Positions 8,678-19,121 of a stretch of DNA of 64,000 bases are shown piece after piece. Numbering within the stretch: position 1 is the stretch's first letter; each line of letters begins with the position of its first letter. Both the position numbers and the translations under genes were made by a program. The stretch is from positions 2,976,001 to 3,040,000 of the forward strand of contig NZ_BAAAWU010000001.1 in assembly GCF_039535235.1 (NCBI RefSeq). The letters are read 5' to 3'. Source of the DNA: Streptomyces roseoviridis. GTDB taxonomy: Bacteria; Actinomycetota; Actinomycetes; Streptomycetales; Streptomycetaceae. The notes beneath the pieces are model-generated. The model saw only the letters and a program-made list of their open reading frames with translations, searched no databases and was not told where the DNA came from.

Positions 8678-10123
8678 TCAGGCCGTCACGTCGCGCCATG
8701 CCCCCGGCAGGGACCGGGCCACGTCCGTCGCCGTGATCGGGGCATGGCCGTCCGAGGCGCGGCGGGCGGCGAGGCCGTGGAGGTAGGCGGCGGCCGAGGC
8801 CGCGTCCAGGGGTTCCAGGCCGGCGGCGAGGAGGGAGCCGGCGAGGCCGGACAGGACGTCGCCGCTGCCCGCCGTGGCCAGCCAGGACGTGCCGGTGGGG
8901 TTCACCCGCACCGGCCCGGCACCGCCGGCCCCGCACACCAGGGTCGTCGAACCCTTGAGCAGCACCGTCGCGCCGAACCGCCCCGCCAGTGCGCGGACCG
9001 CCGCGAGCCGGCCGGCCTCCACCTCCTCCCGGGACGCGCCGAGGAGCGCCGCGGCCTCGCCCGCGTGCGGGGTGAGCAGCGTGGGGGCGGTGCGCGCCTT
9101 GACGGCCTCCGGGGAGAGGTCGCGCAGTCCGTCCGCGTCGACCAGGACCGGCACGTCGGACGCGAGGACCTCGGCCACGCCGGGCCCGTCGCCGAGGCCG
9201 GGCCCGACGACCCACGCCTGGACGCGGCCGGCCTTCGCGGGCGGCCCCGCGTGCACCAGGGTCTCGGGGTGGGCGGCGACGACCGCGTCGCCGGCGGGTC
9301 CGACGTACCGCACGGCGCCCGCGCCGCCCCGCAGCGCGCCCTCGACGGCGAGGACGGCGGCACCGGGGTAGCGGGCGGAACCGGCGACGACGCCGACGAC
9401 CCCTCGCCGGTACTTGTCGCTCTCGGCTCCCGGCACCGGCAGCAGCCGGGCCACGTCCTCGTGCTGGAGCGCCTCCAGGTCCGGCACGGACGGGAGCGTG
9501 GCGCCGAGCCCGATGTCGACGAGGCGCAGGGCGCCCGCGTACTCCCGGGCCGGGTCGACGAGCAGACCGGGCTTGTACGTGCCGAAGGTGACGGTCGCGT
9601 CGGCGCGCAGCGCCTCTCCCGTGACCTCGCCGGTGTCCGCGTCGACGCCGCTCGGCAGGTCGACGGCGACGACGACCGCGTCGGACCCGCGGGCGGCGCG
9701 GGCGACGGGCACGGCGTCGGGCCGCAGCCCGCCCCGTCCGCCGATGCCGGTGATCCCGTCGAGGACGAGATCGGCGCCGGACAGCGCCTCGTACGGGTCG
9801 TCATGCGGTCCGACCACCCGCCCGCCGGCCGCCCGCAGCGCCGCGAGCCCGCCCTCGTGTGCCCGTGCGCCGAGCAGGACGGCGGTGACACCGGCGCCCC
9901 GCCGCGCGAGCCGGGCCCCGGCGAACAGCGCGTCGCCGCCGTTGTCGCCGGACCCGACGAGCAGCACCACCCGCGCCCCGTACACCCGGCCGCGCCCCAG
10001 CAGCGAGGCACAGGCGGCGGCGAGTCCGGCCGCGGCCCGTTGCATCAGCGTGCCCTCCGGCAGACGGGCCATCAGCTCGGCCTCCGCGGCCCGTACGGTC
10101 TCCACGCGATAAGCGGTACGCAT
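8678..10123 (-). CDS. nnr: Bifunctional NAD(P)H-hydrate epimerase / ADP-dependent NAD(P)H-hydrate dehydratase
   Basis: A 481-aa fusion that repairs damaged NAD(P)H hydrates. The N-terminal epimerase half (about 1-210, YjeF_N) has VVLLVGSGDNGGDALFAGARL and VVAVDLPSGVDADTGEV. The C-terminal kinase-like half (about 225-481) has YRRGVVGVVAGSARYPGAA, LLTPHAGEAA and the dehydratase motif TAGSGDVLSGLAG. Fusion of both domains is the usual arrangement in bacteria. It sits between acpS and the L,D-transpeptidase gene on the same strand. Confidence 0.95.
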   Translation of the reverse strand: MRTAYRVETVRAAEAELMARLPEGTLMQRAAAGLAAACASLLGRGRVYGARVVLLVGSGDNGGDALFAGARLARRGAGVTAVLLGARAHEGGLAALRAAGGRVVGPHDDPYEALSGADLVLDGITGIGGRGGLRPDAVPVARAARGSDAVVVAVDLPSGVDADTGEVTGEALRADATVTFGTYKPGLLVDPAREYAGALRLVDIGLGATLPSVPDLEALQHEDVARLLPVPGAESDKYRRGVVGVVAGSARYPGAAVLAVEGALRGGAGAVRYVGPAGDAVVAAHPETLVHAGPPAKAGRVQAWVVGPGLGDGPGVAEVLASDVPVLVDADGLRDLSPEAVKARTAPTLLTPHAGEAAALLGASREEVEAGRLAAVRALAGRFGATVLLKGSTTLVCGAGGAGPVRVNPTGTSWLATAGSGDVLSGLAGSLLAAGLEPLDAASAAAYLHGLAARRASDGHAPITATDVARSLPGAWRDVTA

Positions 10124-10378
10124 GCCCAGCAGTCTGCCCCAGTCCCCCGGCCCCCGCCGGGAACCGCCGGAACGCCGACCGGGTCAGGGGCCTGGGAGCC
10201 CGGGGGCCGGGGGCCCGGGGGACCGGGAGCCCGGGGCCGGGACGTTCGCGCGCGGGCCCGCCCGGGATCGCCCCGGAAACCCCCGCCCGTGCCGAAGCCG
10301 CGGGCCGGAACTGGTGCCGAAGCCCGTACCGACGCCACCTCGAAGCCCCTGCGGAAGCCCGCCCCGGGGCCCGCGAGC

Positions 10379-10434
10379 GCCCGCCCGTCCCTCAGCCCTC
10401 CGCGAGTGCCCGCCCGTCCCTCAGCCCTCCGCGA
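10379..10434. repeat. 27-bp perfect direct repeat over the acpS stop codon
   Basis: A 27-bp sequence starting GCCCGCCCGTCCCTCAG occurs at 10379-10405 and again at 10408-10434, a period of 29 bp. The right copy contains the last acpS codons and its stop; the left copy carries the same stop in the spacer. This is a small tandem duplication of the acpS 3' end. The remaining 250 bp between acpS and nnr is GC-rich, low-complexity sequence with no gene. Confidence 0.9.
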
Positions 10435-10789
10435 TCACCACCGCCGACGCGACCCCCGCGTCATGGCTCAGCGACACGTGCCACTGCCGTACGCCCAGTT
10501 CGGCGGCCCGGGCCGCCACCGTGCCCCGGACCCGGAGGCGGGGCTGTCCGGTGTCCTCCACGTAGACCTCGGCGTCCGTCCAGTGCAGGCCGCCCGGTGC
10601 GCCGAGGGCCTTGGCGAGGGCCTCCTTGGCGGCGAAGCGGACCGCGAGGGACGCGGGGCCGCGGCGCTCGCCGCTCGGCAGGAGCATCTCGCGCTCCACG
10701 AAGAGGCGCTGGAGGAGCCCCGGTGTCCGCTCCAGCGACGCGGCGAAGCGGTCGATCTCCGCCACGTCGATCCCCACCCCGATGATCAT
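10421..10789 (-). CDS. acpS: Holo-[acyl-carrier-protein] synthase
   Basis: A 122-aa AcpS-type phosphopantetheinyl transferase that activates the fatty-acid ACP, and in streptomycetes some polyketide ACPs. The Mg-binding N-terminal motif is [14 protein letters not shown] (about 2-15) and the second motif is [14 protein letters not shown]-terminal [20 protein letters not shown] is typical of the family. It lies 4 nt downstream of glmS on the same strand. Confidence 0.95.
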   Translation of the reverse strand: MIIGVGIDVAEIDRFAASLERTPGLLQRLFVEREMLLPSGERRGPASLAVRFAAKEALAKALGAPGGLHWTDAEVYVEDTGQPRLRVRGTVAARAAELGVRQWHVSLSHDAGVASAVVIAEG

Positions 10790-10793
10790 CTGC

Positions 10794-12641
10794 TCACTCC
10801 ACGGTCACTGATTTGGCCAGGTTGCGCGGCTGGTCGACCCCGTTGCCCCGCGCCGTCGCCAGTTCGCAGGCGAAGACCTGGAGCGGCACGGTGGAGACCA
10901 GCGGCTGGAGCAGCGTAGGCGTCGCGGGGATGCGGATGAGGTGGTCGGCGTAGGGGACCACGGTCTCGTCGCCCTCCTCCGCGATGACGATGGTCCGCGC
11001 CCCGCGGGCCCGGATCTCCTGGATGTTGGACACGATCTTGTCGTGGAGGACGGAACGGCCCCGGGGCGAGGGCACCACCACGACGACCGGCAGGTCCTTC
11101 TCGATGAGGGCGATCGGACCGTGCTTGAGCTCGCCCGCGGCGAAGCCCTCGGCGTGCATGTACGCGAGTTCCTTGAGCTTCAGCGCGCCTTCGAGGGCCA
11201 CCGGGTAGCCGACGTGCCGCCCGAGGAACAGCACGGTGTCCTTGTCGGCCAGCGCCCGGGCGAGGGCGCGCACGGGCTCCATGGTCTGGAGGACCCGTTC
11301 CACCTCGTCGGCGATCCTCGCCAGCTCGCGGACGACGGCGTGGATCTCGTCACCCCACTTGGTGCCGCGCACCTGCCCCAGGTACAGGGCGAGCAGGTAG
11401 CAGGCGACGAGCTGGGTGAGGAACGCCTTGGTGGAGGCGACGGCGACCTCGGGTCCGGCGTGCGTGTAGAGCACGGCGTCGGACTCCCTCGGGATGGTCG
11501 AGCCGTTGGTGTTGCACACGGCGAGCACCTTGGCGCCCTGTTCGCGCGCGTGCCGCAGCGCCATCAGGGTGTCCATCGTCTCGCCGGACTGGGAGATGGC
11601 GACGACCAGGGTGCGCTGGCCGAGGATGGGGTCCCGGTAGCGGAACTCGCTGGCCAGTTCGACCTCGCAGGGGATGCGGGTCCAGTGCTCGATGGCGTAC
11701 TTGGCGATCAGGCCGGCGTGGAAGGCGGTGCCGCACGCGACGATGACGATCTTGTCGGCCTCGCGGAGCACGGCGTCGGGGATCCGCACCTCGTCCAGGC
11801 GCAGGCGTCCGTCGGCGTCGATCCGGCCGAGGAGGGTGTCGGCGACCGCCTTGGGCTGCTCGGCGATCTCCTTGAGCATGAAGGAGGCGTAGCCGCCCTT
11901 CTCGGCGGCGGAGGCGTCCCAGTCGACGTGGTACGCCCGGACGTCGGCGGGCGCCCCGTCGAAGTCGGTGACGGTGACGCCCTCGCGGGTGAGCTCGACG
12001 ACCTGGTCCTGGCCGAGCTCGATGGCCGAGCGGGTGTGGGCGATGAAGGCGGAGACGTCGGAGGCGAGGAAGTTCTCGCCCTCGCCGACGCCGACGACGA
12101 GGGGGGAGTTGCGGCGGGCGCCGACGACGACGTCCGGCTGGTCGGCGTGCACGGCGACCAGGGTGAACGCCCCGTCGAGCCGCCGGCAGACCAGGCGCAT
12201 GGCCTCGGCGAGGTCGCCGACGGAGGAGAACTCCTCGGCGAGCAGATGGGCCACGACCTCGGTGTCCGTCTCGGACAGCAGGTCGTGGCCCCGCTCGGCG
12301 AGCTCCGCGCGCAGGACGGCGAAGTTCTCGATGATGCCGTTGTGGACGACGGCGACGCGGCCCGCGTTGTCGAGGTGCGGGTGCGCGTTGGCGTCGGTGG
12401 GGCCGCCGTGCGTGGCCCACCGGGTGTGTCCGATGCCGGTGGACCCGCTCGGCAGCGGGCGGTCCACCAGCTCCTTCTCCAGGTTGACCAGCTTCCCGGC
12501 CTTCTTGGCCGCGGCGAGCCCTCCGTCGGAGAGCACGGCGACTCCCGCCGAGTCGTAGCCGCGGTATTCGAGCCGCTTCAGGCCGGCGATCACCACATCG
12601 AGCGCCGACTGCCCGCCGACGTATCCCACGATTCCGCACAT
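10794..12641 (-). CDS. glmS: Glutamine--fructose-6-phosphate aminotransferase (isomerizing)
   Basis: A 615-aa enzyme that makes glucosamine-6-phosphate, the first committed step to UDP-GlcNAc. The N-terminal glutaminase starts [10 protein letters not shown] with Cys2 as nucleophile after Met removal, and has the GHTRWATHG motif. Two SIS domains follow ([11 protein letters not shown] and [27 protein letters not shown]), and the C-terminus ends AKSVTVE as in the family. acpS follows after 4 nt. GlmM, encoded about 4.4 kb away, catalyses the next step. Confidence 0.97.
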   Translation of the reverse strand: MCGIVGYVGGQSALDVVIAGLKRLEYRGYDSAGVAVLSDGGLAAAKKAGKLVNLEKELVDRPLPSGSTGIGHTRWATHGGPTDANAHPHLDNAGRVAVVHNGIIENFAVLRAELAERGHDLLSETDTEVVAHLLAEEFSSVGDLAEAMRLVCRRLDGAFTLVAVHADQPDVVVGARRNSPLVVGVGEGENFLASDVSAFIAHTRSAIELGQDQVVELTREGVTVTDFDGAPADVRAYHVDWDASAAEKGGYASFMLKEIAEQPKAVADTLLGRIDADGRLRLDEVRIPDAVLREADKIVIVACGTAFHAGLIAKYAIEHWTRIPCEVELASEFRYRDPILGQRTLVVAISQSGETMDTLMALRHAREQGAKVLAVCNTNGSTIPRESDAVLYTHAGPEVAVASTKAFLTQLVACYLLALYLGQVRGTKWGDEIHAVVRELARIADEVERVLQTMEPVRALARALADKDTVLFLGRHVGYPVALEGALKLKELAYMHAEGFAAGELKHGPIALIEKDLPVVVVVPSPRGRSVLHDKIVSNIQEIRARGARTIVIAEEGDETVVPYADHLIRIPATPTLLQPLVSTVPLQVFACELATARGNGVDQPRNLAKSVTVE

Positions 12642-12680
12642 GGCGGCAGCCTACGGCGCGACGGCCGCCGGGAGCCGGAC

Positions 12681-13430
12681 TCAGCGCAGCTTGGCCGCCT
12701 GCGCGTCGACCACGGCCTTCGGGAGCTGCTTGACCTCACCCGCGAGGCTGATGGTGCTGAATCCGGCGAGGTTGTTGCCCTTGCGGAGGACGACGAGCTT
12801 GCTGACGAACGGCTTGCCCTCCATGTCGCTGGTGACCGTCCAGGCCAGGGCCTCCTCGCCGGCGGTCACGGTCTCCGCGGCCACCTTGGTGACCTTGGTC
12901 TTCTCGCCGGAGGCGATGAGGGTGAAGCCGCCGGCGCAGTCGGCCCCGGCGGTCTTCAGGGACGCGAGGGCCTGCTGGGCGCCCTCACCGGCGTACGAGC
13001 CGAGCGTCACCGTGGTCGCGGGCGCCCCGAAGGCCTTCTTGATGTCGTCGGGGGAGGCGGCCTTCTTCATGACCTCGATCGCCTGGGTCTGGGCGCTGGC
13101 GCCCGGGGTGCCGGGCGCGACGCCGGACATGGCCTCGGCGAGCGGCTCGCAGGCGGCCTTGTCGGCGCTGACGTCACCGGGGTTCACCACGACCGCGGCC
13201 TCGGCCTTCTGCACCTTGTGGTTCTTGAGGTCGGCCTGCGTCACCAGCAGCTTCTCCAGCTCGGCCGCGGTCAGCGCCTTCACGTCCGGCTTGGCCGCGG
13301 CCGAGGCGGACGCGTCGGCCTTGCCGGTGTCCTCGGTCTTCTTCTCCTCGCCGCCGCAGGCGGTCAGGAGAAGGGCCAGCGAGGCGGCCGCCGTCGCGGC
13401 GCCGACGTGACGAAAGACACGTGTACCCAT
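12681..13430 (-). CDS. Putative lipoprotein, function unknown
   Basis: A 249-aa protein from ATG 13430; the frame extends upstream but only this start gives a clean signal peptide (MGTRVFRHVGAATAAASLAL) with lipobox LLTAC. A Glu/Lys/Ala-rich linker follows. The body has repeated features of a sensor-like secreted domain: TAAELEKLLVTQADLKNH, CEPLAEAMSGV, and DCAGGFTLIASGE. Three Cys beyond the lipobox could form a disulfide. I recognise it only as a streptomycete surface lipoprotein. A plausible promoter lies 41-69 nt upstream. Confidence 0.75.
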   Translation of the reverse strand: MGTRVFRHVGAATAAASLALLLTACGGEEKKTEDTGKADASASAAAKPDVKALTAAELEKLLVTQADLKNHKVQKAEAAVVVNPGDVSADKAACEPLAEAMSGVAPGTPGASAQTQAIEVMKKAASPDDIKKAFGAPATTVTLGSYAGEGAQQALASLKTAGADCAGGFTLIASGEKTKVTKVAAETVTAGEEALAWTVTSDMEGKPFVSKLVVLRKGNNLAGFSTISLAGEVKQLPKAVVDAQAAKLR

Positions 13431-13792
13431 GGCTCGACTTTCTGTTCGCTCGTAGAGGTCAAGCCGAACCTTATGTGCCCAGGTCGCCGCGCTGATCAAA
13501 ACCGGCACGCCGGTACGAGATCGCAACGTCCGCCCCCCTGAAATGGGCGGTCTTCGCCCGATTACGGGCACTATCGGAATCCTCGCGGAACCCTATGGAC
13601 AGCTCCAGGTGCCGTGATAGCTTCCGGGGTCGGACAAAATATTTTAATCCGGCTTTTACCGATCGCCGGATCTTTCAAGGGGTGGGCGCTATTTCCGCGG
13701 TCACGAAGAATTTCCCCCCGGTCGCACCGGACATACGGACGGGGGGAACGAGCACCGCACCCCTCACCTGGTCGCGTGAGAACCCGTGGGCC
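13431..13792. other. Divergent promoter region (362 bp)
   Basis: No gene is supported. On the minus strand a TTGATC hexamer (13494-13499) and ACATAA (13471-13476), 17 bp apart, make a good vegetative-type promoter for the lipoprotein. On the plus strand an unusually AT-rich patch around 13636-13652 (acaaaatattttaatccgg) may be the promoter of the acyltransferase. Confidence 0.5.
13471..13499 (-). promoter_or_regulatory. Putative HrdB-type promoter of the lipoprotein gene
   Basis: The minus strand reads TTGATC, a 17-bp spacer, then ACATAA, ending 41 nt before ATG 13430. Both hexamers and the spacing fit the streptomycete vegetative consensus TTGACN-N17-TANNNT only partly in the -10, so this is a moderate call. 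Confidence 0.45.
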
Positions 13793-14878
13793 ATGCCCCT
13801 GGGCGGCACGCGCGTCGACTCGCTGACCGGCTTGCGCTGGTTCGCCGCGCTGGCGGTGTTCCTTTTTCACGCCCGGTCGTATTTCAGGGAAATCGAGAGC
13901 GGTTTCCTCCTCGCCGGAATCGGCTATGAAGGCGTGCCGTTCTTCTTCGTTCTGTCCGGATTCGTCATGGCCTGGGTGGCCCGCCCCTCGGACACCGCCG
14001 GGAATTACTACTGGCGGCGCGTTGCCCGGATCTGGCCCCTCCTCGCGGTCACGACGGCCGGAACGGTGGCCCTCATGACGTGGTGGTGGCACGTCCCCGT
14101 CTCCGCCGAGGACGTTCTCTGGACGCTCACCTTCGCGCAGGCGTGGAGCACCGAGCACTTCATGACGATGAACATCGTCACCTGGACGCTGTCCGCCGAG
14201 GCCTTCTTCTATCTCGCCTTCCCGCTGGTCCTCCGGCTGCTGCTGCGCCGCAGCTCCGCCGCGTTGTTCGTGGTGGCCGTGCTGTGCGTGGCGGCCACGG
14301 CGGGCACCCGCCTCGCCTCCGCCTGGCTCGAGCAGCCGCAACCGGTGGAGCGACTGGTCGTCGCCTCTCCGCCCGCCCTGATCCCCATGTTCGTCCTCGG
14401 CATCTGCGCGGGGCTGCTGGTCCGGCGCGGCAAGCGGCCGCCGTTCAGCACCGGTGTGGCGGCCACACTGACCGCCGGAACGATTCTCCTCTGCTGGGTG
14501 TGGATGCAGCGGCCGACGGCCTTGCACCCGTACCAGGGCACGATCGGATTCTTCGACGCCGTCCTCATACCGGCCTTCACCCTTCTGATCGTGACCGCCG
14601 CGCTGCGCGACGCCGGGGGCCGGCGCTCGCTCCTGCGCTCCCGTCCGCTGGTGAAGCTCGGCGAGTGGTCCTTCGCCTTCTACCTCTGCCATGCGGTGGT
14701 GCTCGACGTCTTCGACCACCTCGGCTACGGCGCCGACCGGGGCCTGACCCGGGACGTCGCCGAGCTGGGGGCGGCCTGCGCCGCCGCCCTCGTCGTCGCC
14801 CTGCTCCTGCACGAATGGGTGGAGCGTCCGGCCGAGCGCCGTCTGCGCACCCTGCTGCCCGTCCGCAGGACGGTCTGA
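13793..14878 (+). CDS. Acyltransferase family 3 integral membrane protein (OafA/YrhL-like)
   Basis: A 361-aa multi-spanning membrane protein. It opens with the family signature [21 protein letters not shown], in which His26 is the expected catalytic residue, followed by about ten hydrophobic segments. These enzymes O-acylate sugars, cell-wall polymers or antibiotics. ATG 13793 puts the signature at the usual distance from the start, but the frame is open upstream and GTG 13682 is an alternative that adds a cytoplasmic leader. It stands alone between divergent and co-directional genes, and the substrate cannot be inferred. Confidence 0.85.
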   Translation: MPLGGTRVDSLTGLRWFAALAVFLFHARSYFREIESGFLLAGIGYEGVPFFFVLSGFVMAWVARPSDTAGNYYWRRVARIWPLLAVTTAGTVALMTWWWHVPVSAEDVLWTLTFAQAWSTEHFMTMNIVTWTLSAEAFFYLAFPLVLRLLLRRSSAALFVVAVLCVAATAGTRLASAWLEQPQPVERLVVASPPALIPMFVLGICAGLLVRRGKRPPFSTGVAATLTAGTILLCWVWMQRPTALHPYQGTIGFFDAVLIPAFTLLIVTAALRDAGGRRSLLRSRPLVKLGEWSFAFYLCHAVVLDVFDHLGYGADRGLTRDVAELGAACAAALVVALLLHEWVERPAERRLRTLLPVRRTV

Positions 14879-14981
14879 GGCGGCAACGGTCGGCGAAGCC
14901 GGGAAACCACCTGTCGTCCACGTGACCCACCCCACGGGCCCCGGGCACCCACGATCGCCCCGCACGCACGACAATGGCGGG

Positions 14982-15980
14982 GTGATCACTTCGCCGCCAC
15001 GAAGCCCCAACGGAAACGGCGCCGGCCCCCGGCGGGCCGCCGAGCCGACGCCGTACGTCGATCTCACGCGGGCCGAGTGGAGCGCGCTGCGCGACAAGAC
15101 GCCGCTGCCGCTGACCGCCGACGAGGTCGAGCAGCTGCGCGGCCTCGGCGACGTCATCGACCTCGACGAGGTACGGGACATCTACCTGCCGCTGTCGCGG
15201 CTGCTCAACCTGTACGTGCAGGCCACCAGCGGGCTGCGCGGCGCCCTGAACACCTTCCTCGGGGAGCGGGGCGAGCAGCGCGGCACGCCGTTCGTCATAG
15301 GGGTGGCCGGCTCGGTCGCCGTCGGCAAGTCGACCGTGGCCCGACTGCTCGAGGCGCTCCTCGCGCGCTGGCCGGAGCACCCGCGCGTGGAGCGGGTGAC
15401 CACCGACGGCTTCCTGTACCCGATGGAGGAGCTCAAGGCGCGCGGGCTGATGTCCCGCAAGGGCTTCCCCGAGTCGTACGACCGCCGGGCCCTCACCCGG
15501 TTCGTCGCGGACGTCAAGGCCGGCAAGGACGAGGTCACCGCGCCCGTCTACTCCCACCTGATCTACGACCGGGTGCCGGACGAACGGCTCGTGGTGCGCC
15601 GCCCCGACATCCTCATCGTCGAGGGCCTGAACGTCCTCCAGCCGGCCCTGCCCGGCAAGGACGGCCGCACCCGGGTGGGTCTGGCCGACTACTTCGACTT
15701 CTCCGTCTACGTGGACGCCCGGCCCGAGGACATCGAGGTCTGGTACCTCAACCGCTTCCGCAAGCTGCGCGAGACCGCCTTCCAGGACCCGTCCTCGTAC
15801 TTCCGGCGCTGGACCCAGGTCTCCGAGGAGGAGGCCCTGGACTACGCGCGCACGATGTGGCGGACCGTCAACAAGGTCAACCTCCTGGAGAACGTGGCCC
15901 CCACGCGCGGGCGGGCGACGCTCGTGGTCCGCAAGGGAGCGGACCACAAGGTGCAGCGGCTGAGCCTGCGCAAGCTCTGA
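14982..15980 (+). CDS. coaA: Type I pantothenate kinase
   Basis: A 332-aa kinase that phosphorylates pantothenate, the first step of CoA synthesis. The P-loop is [12 protein letters not shown] (about 107-118). Further conserved stretches are [20 protein letters not shown] and FDFSVYVDA. Starts at GTG 14982 and ATG-less upstream alternatives are hard to distinguish; the first 25 residues are disordered in any case. About 90 nt separate it from the co-directional DUF389 gene. Confidence 0.95.
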   Translation: MITSPPRSPNGNGAGPRRAAEPTPYVDLTRAEWSALRDKTPLPLTADEVEQLRGLGDVIDLDEVRDIYLPLSRLLNLYVQATSGLRGALNTFLGERGEQRGTPFVIGVAGSVAVGKSTVARLLEALLARWPEHPRVERVTTDGFLYPMEELKARGLMSRKGFPESYDRRALTRFVADVKAGKDEVTAPVYSHLIYDRVPDERLVVRRPDILIVEGLNVLQPALPGKDGRTRVGLADYFDFSVYVDARPEDIEVWYLNRFRKLRETAFQDPSSYFRRWTQVSEEEALDYARTMWRTVNKVNLLENVAPTRGRATLVVRKGADHKVQRLSLRKL

Positions 15981-16069
15981 ACCCGTACACGCCGGCCCCC
16001 GTACGCCGTGAGCGCCTGCACTCGGTGCGATCCGGACCCCGTACGCGCCGGCCCCCGTACGCTCGACGC

Positions 16070-17020
16070 GTGCTGCATCTACGACTGATCGTCCCGTCCG
16101 ACCGCACCGAGGCGGCCGTCGCCCTCATCGAGCGGACGGTCGGCACCACCCATCTGGTGGTCCTGCCGGGCGCCGCCCGCGACCCGGCCGGCGACCTCGT
16201 GCTGTGCGACGTGGCACGCGAGTCCGGACACCAGGTGCTCCGGGCGCTTCGGGACCTGGGGCTCGACGAGGACGGCTCGATCGCCGTCGAGGACATCGAC
16301 CTGTCGCTGTCCGAACGGGCCGCGAAGGCCGAGGAGGAGGCACCCGGCGAGGCCGCGGACGCGGTGCTCTGGGAGCAGCTGAGCGACGCCACCCACGAGG
16401 AGTCGACGCTCAGCATCACCTACTGCGCCTTCATGGTCCTCGCGACGATGATCGCGGCCTGCGGCGTCGTCCTCGACAACGCGGTGCTGATCGTGGGCGC
16501 GATGGCGGTGGGCCCGGAGTTCGGCCCGCTCGCCGGCGTCTGCACGGGGATCGTGCGGCGCGCCCCGGGGCTGGTGCTGCGCTCGCTGTCCGCGCTGCTC
16601 GTCGGCTTCGCCGCGGCGATCGCGGCGACGACCCTGTTCAGCGTCGGCATGGACGCGCTCGACCTGTTCAGCCGCGACCTGCTGGACGGGGAGCGCCCCA
16701 ACACCGGTTTCATCTGGCAGCCGGACCCGTTCTCGTTCGTCGTCGCGCTGCTCGCGGGCGCGGCCGGCACGCTGTCGCTGACCTCGACGAAGTCCGGTGC
16801 GCTGATCGGCGTCGCGATCTCGGTGACCACGGTCCCGGCCGCCGCGAACGCGGCCGTGGCCCTCTCGTACGGCGAGTTCGGGCAGATGTGGGGCTCGGTG
16901 GAGCAGCTGCTGCTCAACCTGCTCGGCATCGTCCTCGCCGGCACGCTGACCCTGCTCGCGCAGATGCTGCTGTGGCGGACCCGGCGCGGCCAGTGGCTCC
17001 GGGGCAGGCGCCGGGCGTGA
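16070..17020 (+). CDS. DUF389 membrane protein
   Basis: A 316-aa protein from GTG 16070. Residues 1-110 form a soluble ferredoxin-like region (LHLRLIVPSDRTEAAVALIE; VEDIDLSLSE), as in DUF389 proteins. From about 120 onward there are about six hydrophobic segments, including the hallmark VGAMAVGPEFGPLAGVC. The family has no firmly established biochemical role; transport or membrane-stress functions have been proposed. It ends converging on glmM, with a strong terminator hairpin between them. Confidence 0.82.
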   Translation: MLHLRLIVPSDRTEAAVALIERTVGTTHLVVLPGAARDPAGDLVLCDVARESGHQVLRALRDLGLDEDGSIAVEDIDLSLSERAAKAEEEAPGEAADAVLWEQLSDATHEESTLSITYCAFMVLATMIAACGVVLDNAVLIVGAMAVGPEFGPLAGVCTGIVRRAPGLVLRSLSALLVGFAAAIAATTLFSVGMDALDLFSRDLLDGERPNTGFIWQPDPFSFVVALLAGAAGTLSLTSTKSGALIGVAISVTTVPAAANAAVALSYGEFGQMWGSVEQLLLNLLGIVLAGTLTLLAQMLLWRTRRGQWLRGRRRA

Positions 17021-17025
17021 GAACG

Positions 17026-17064
17026 CCGTCGGCCCCCCTTCCGCGCGGGAAGGGGGGCCGACGG
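17026..17064. terminator. Bidirectional intrinsic terminator between DUF389 gene and glmM
   Basis: A perfect 17-bp stem (17026-17042 with 17048-17064) and a five-base loop lie between two converging genes and can stop transcription from both sides. Confidence 0.85.
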
Positions 17065-17068
17065 GACG

Positions 17069-18436
17069 TCAGCCGGTCTGGCCGAGCGTGGACTTCACCG
17101 CGTCGGCGAGGCGGCCGGCGACCGTCCGGGCCTGCTCGATGTCGGCGGCCTCGACCATGACCCGCACCAGCGGCTCGGTGCCCGACGGGCGCAGCAGCAC
17201 GCGGCCCGTGGAGCCCAGCTCCCGCTCCGCCTCGGCGACGGCGTGGGCCAGCTCGGCACAGGTGCCGACCCGGGACTTGTCGACGTCCGGCACGTTGACC
17301 AGGACCTGCGGCAGACGCTCCATGACCGCGGCGAGCTCGGCGAGGGACTTGCCGGTGGCGGCGACCCGGGCGGCCAGCATCAGACCGGTCAGGGTGCCGT
17401 CGCCGGTGGTGGCGTGGTCCAGGACGATCACGTGGCCGGACTGCTCGCCGCCGAGGGCGTAGCCGTGTTCCTTCATGGACTCCAGCACGTAGCGGTCGCC
17501 GACCGCGGTCTGCACCAGCGAGAGCCCTTCGCGCTCCATCGCCAGCTTGAAGCCGAGGTTCGACATGACGGTGGCGACGACGGTGTCGCCGCGCAGCGTC
17601 CCGGCCTCGCGCATGGCGAGGGCGAGCACCGCGAGGATCTGGTCGCCGTCGACCTCCTCGCCCCGGTGGTCCACGGCCAGGCAGCGGTCGGCGTCGCCGT
17701 CGTGGGCGATGCCGAAGTCGGCGCCGTGCTCGACGACGGCGGCCTTCAGCAGGTCGAGGTGGGTGGAGCCGCAGCCGTCGTTGATGTTGAGGCCGTCGGG
17801 CTGGGCGCCGATGGTGACGACCTGGGCGCCGGCCCGGGCGAAGGCCTCGGGCGAGACGCGGGCGGCGGCGCCGTGCGCCTCGTCGAGGACGATCTTCAGC
17901 CCGTCCAGCCGGTTGGGGAGGACGGCGATCAGGTGGGCGACGTACTTGTCGAAGCCCTCGTCGTAGTCACGGACCCGGCCGACGCCCGCGCCGGTGGGTC
18001 GGTCCCAGGGGGCACCGGTGCGGTGCTCCTCGTAGACGGCCTCGATGCGGTCCTCCAGCTCGTCGGCGAGCTTGTGACCGCCGCGGGCGAAGAACTTGAT
18101 GCCGTTGTCGGGCATGGCGTTGTGGGAGGCGGACAGCATCACGCCGAGGTCGGCACCGAGCGCGCCGGTGAGGTACGCCACGGCCGGCGTCGGCAGCACG
18201 CCGACCCGCAGCACGTCGACGCCGGCGCTCGCCAGGCCCGCCACGACGGCGGCCTCCAGGAACTCTCCCGAAGCGCGCGGGTCGCGCCCCACCACGGCGG
18301 TCGGCCGATGCCCCTCGAAGGTGCCCGCCTCGGCGAGCACGTGCGCGGCCGCGACCGACAGGCCGAGCGCCAGCTCCGCCGTCAGGTCGGCGTTGGCGAC
18401 GCCGCGTACCCCGTCCGTGCCGAAGAGTCGTCCCAC
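17069..18436 (-). CDS. glmM: Phosphoglucosamine mutase
   Basis: A 455-aa mutase converting glucosamine-6-P to glucosamine-1-P for UDP-GlcNAc. GTG 18436 is set by a GGAGG site six bases upstream and by the family N-terminus [12 protein letters not shown]. The phosphoserine loop is [14 protein letters not shown] (Ser104), metal-binding [10 protein letters not shown] follows, and the C-terminal phosphate-binding [15 protein letters not shown] is present. It follows rpsI on the same strand across a strong hairpin. Confidence 0.96.
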   Translation of the reverse strand: MGRLFGTDGVRGVANADLTAELALGLSVAAAHVLAEAGTFEGHRPTAVVGRDPRASGEFLEAAVVAGLASAGVDVLRVGVLPTPAVAYLTGALGADLGVMLSASHNAMPDNGIKFFARGGHKLADELEDRIEAVYEEHRTGAPWDRPTGAGVGRVRDYDEGFDKYVAHLIAVLPNRLDGLKIVLDEAHGAAARVSPEAFARAGAQVVTIGAQPDGLNINDGCGSTHLDLLKAAVVEHGADFGIAHDGDADRCLAVDHRGEEVDGDQILAVLALAMREAGTLRGDTVVATVMSNLGFKLAMEREGLSLVQTAVGDRYVLESMKEHGYALGGEQSGHVIVLDHATTGDGTLTGLMLAARVAATGKSLAELAAVMERLPQVLVNVPDVDKSRVGTCAELAHAVAEAERELGSTGRVLLRPSGTEPLVRVMVEAADIEQARTVAGRLADAVKSTLGQTG

Positions 18437-18502
18437 AGGTGTCCTCCATTGCGATCCCCGGACGTCACCGGCGACGCCCGCCACTGGCCCCTGAAAGGGG
18501 CG

Positions 18503-18537
18503 CGCCCCGGCGGCACAGAGAATGTGCCGCCGGGGCG
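18503..18537 (-). terminator. Intrinsic terminator of the rplM-rpsI operon
   Basis: A perfect 15-bp stem (18503-18517 with 18523-18537) with a GAGAA loop lies 28 nt past the rpsI stop and upstream of the glmM ribosome binding site. It should separate the ribosomal operon from glmM. Confidence 0.8.
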
Positions 18538-18564
18538 TACCTTACGAACAGACCGAGCAGGCGA

Positions 18565-19077
18565 TTAACGCTTGCTGTACTGCGGGGCCTTACGGGCCTT
18601 CTTGAGACCGGCCTTCTTGCGCTCGACCGCACGGTCGTCGCGGGAGAGGAAGCCGGCCTTCTTCAGCGGGCCGCGGTTGTTCTCCACGTCCGCCTCGTTG
18701 AGGGCGCGGGCCACGCCGAGGCGCAGGGCGCCGGCCTGGCCGGACACGCCGCCGCCCGCGATGCGGGCGATGACGTCGTAGCGGTTGTCGAGCTCGAGCA
18801 CCTTGAAGGGCTCGTTGACTTCCTGCTGGTGCACCTTGTTCGGGAAGTAGTCCTCGAGGGTGCGACCGTTGATCTTCCACTTGCCGGTGCCCGGAACGAT
18901 CCGGACGCGGGCGATGGCGTTCTTGCGACGGCCCAGGCCGGCGGCCGGCTGCGGGTCGCCGAAGCGGGACGCGAGCGACTCGGAGGTGTAGTCGCCCTCG
19001 ACGATCTCGGTCTCGGTGGTGTACTCCTCGACGCCCTCGAACTCGTCGACGGGGGTCTCGGGGGTGGTCTCGGCCAC
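18565..19077 (-). CDS. rpsI: 30S ribosomal protein S9
   Basis: A 170-aa S9, longer than the 130 aa of E. coli because of an acidic N-terminal extension of about 40 residues ([20 protein letters not shown]), which is usual in actinobacteria. The conserved body starts at [14 protein letters not shown] and ends in the C-terminal [11 protein letters not shown] that reaches the P-site tRNA. The start is GTG 19077. It follows rplM by 44 nt in the usual rplM-rpsI order. Confidence 0.97.
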   Translation of the reverse strand: MAETTPETPVDEFEGVEEYTTETEIVEGDYTSESLASRFGDPQPAAGLGRRKNAIARVRIVPGTGKWKINGRTLEDYFPNKVHQQEVNEPFKVLELDNRYDVIARIAGGGVSGQAGALRLGVARALNEADVENNRGPLKKAGFLSRDDRAVERKKAGLKKARKAPQYSKR

Positions 19078-19121
19078 GATGCTCCTCAGATTTCTTTCGT
19101 TCTTAGGGGGTGTGGCCGGAA

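Noticed and set aside
10941..13541. 866-aa plus-strand open frame over glmS
   Set aside because: Lies antisense to glmS and the lipoprotein gene; Gly/Val/Asp/Arg-rich composition is the usual shadow of a GC-rich coding strand.
15077..16069. Long frame fusing coaA region to DUF389 protein
   Set aside because: The part before 16070 is an out-of-frame reading of coaA; the DUF389 protein begins at GTG 16070.
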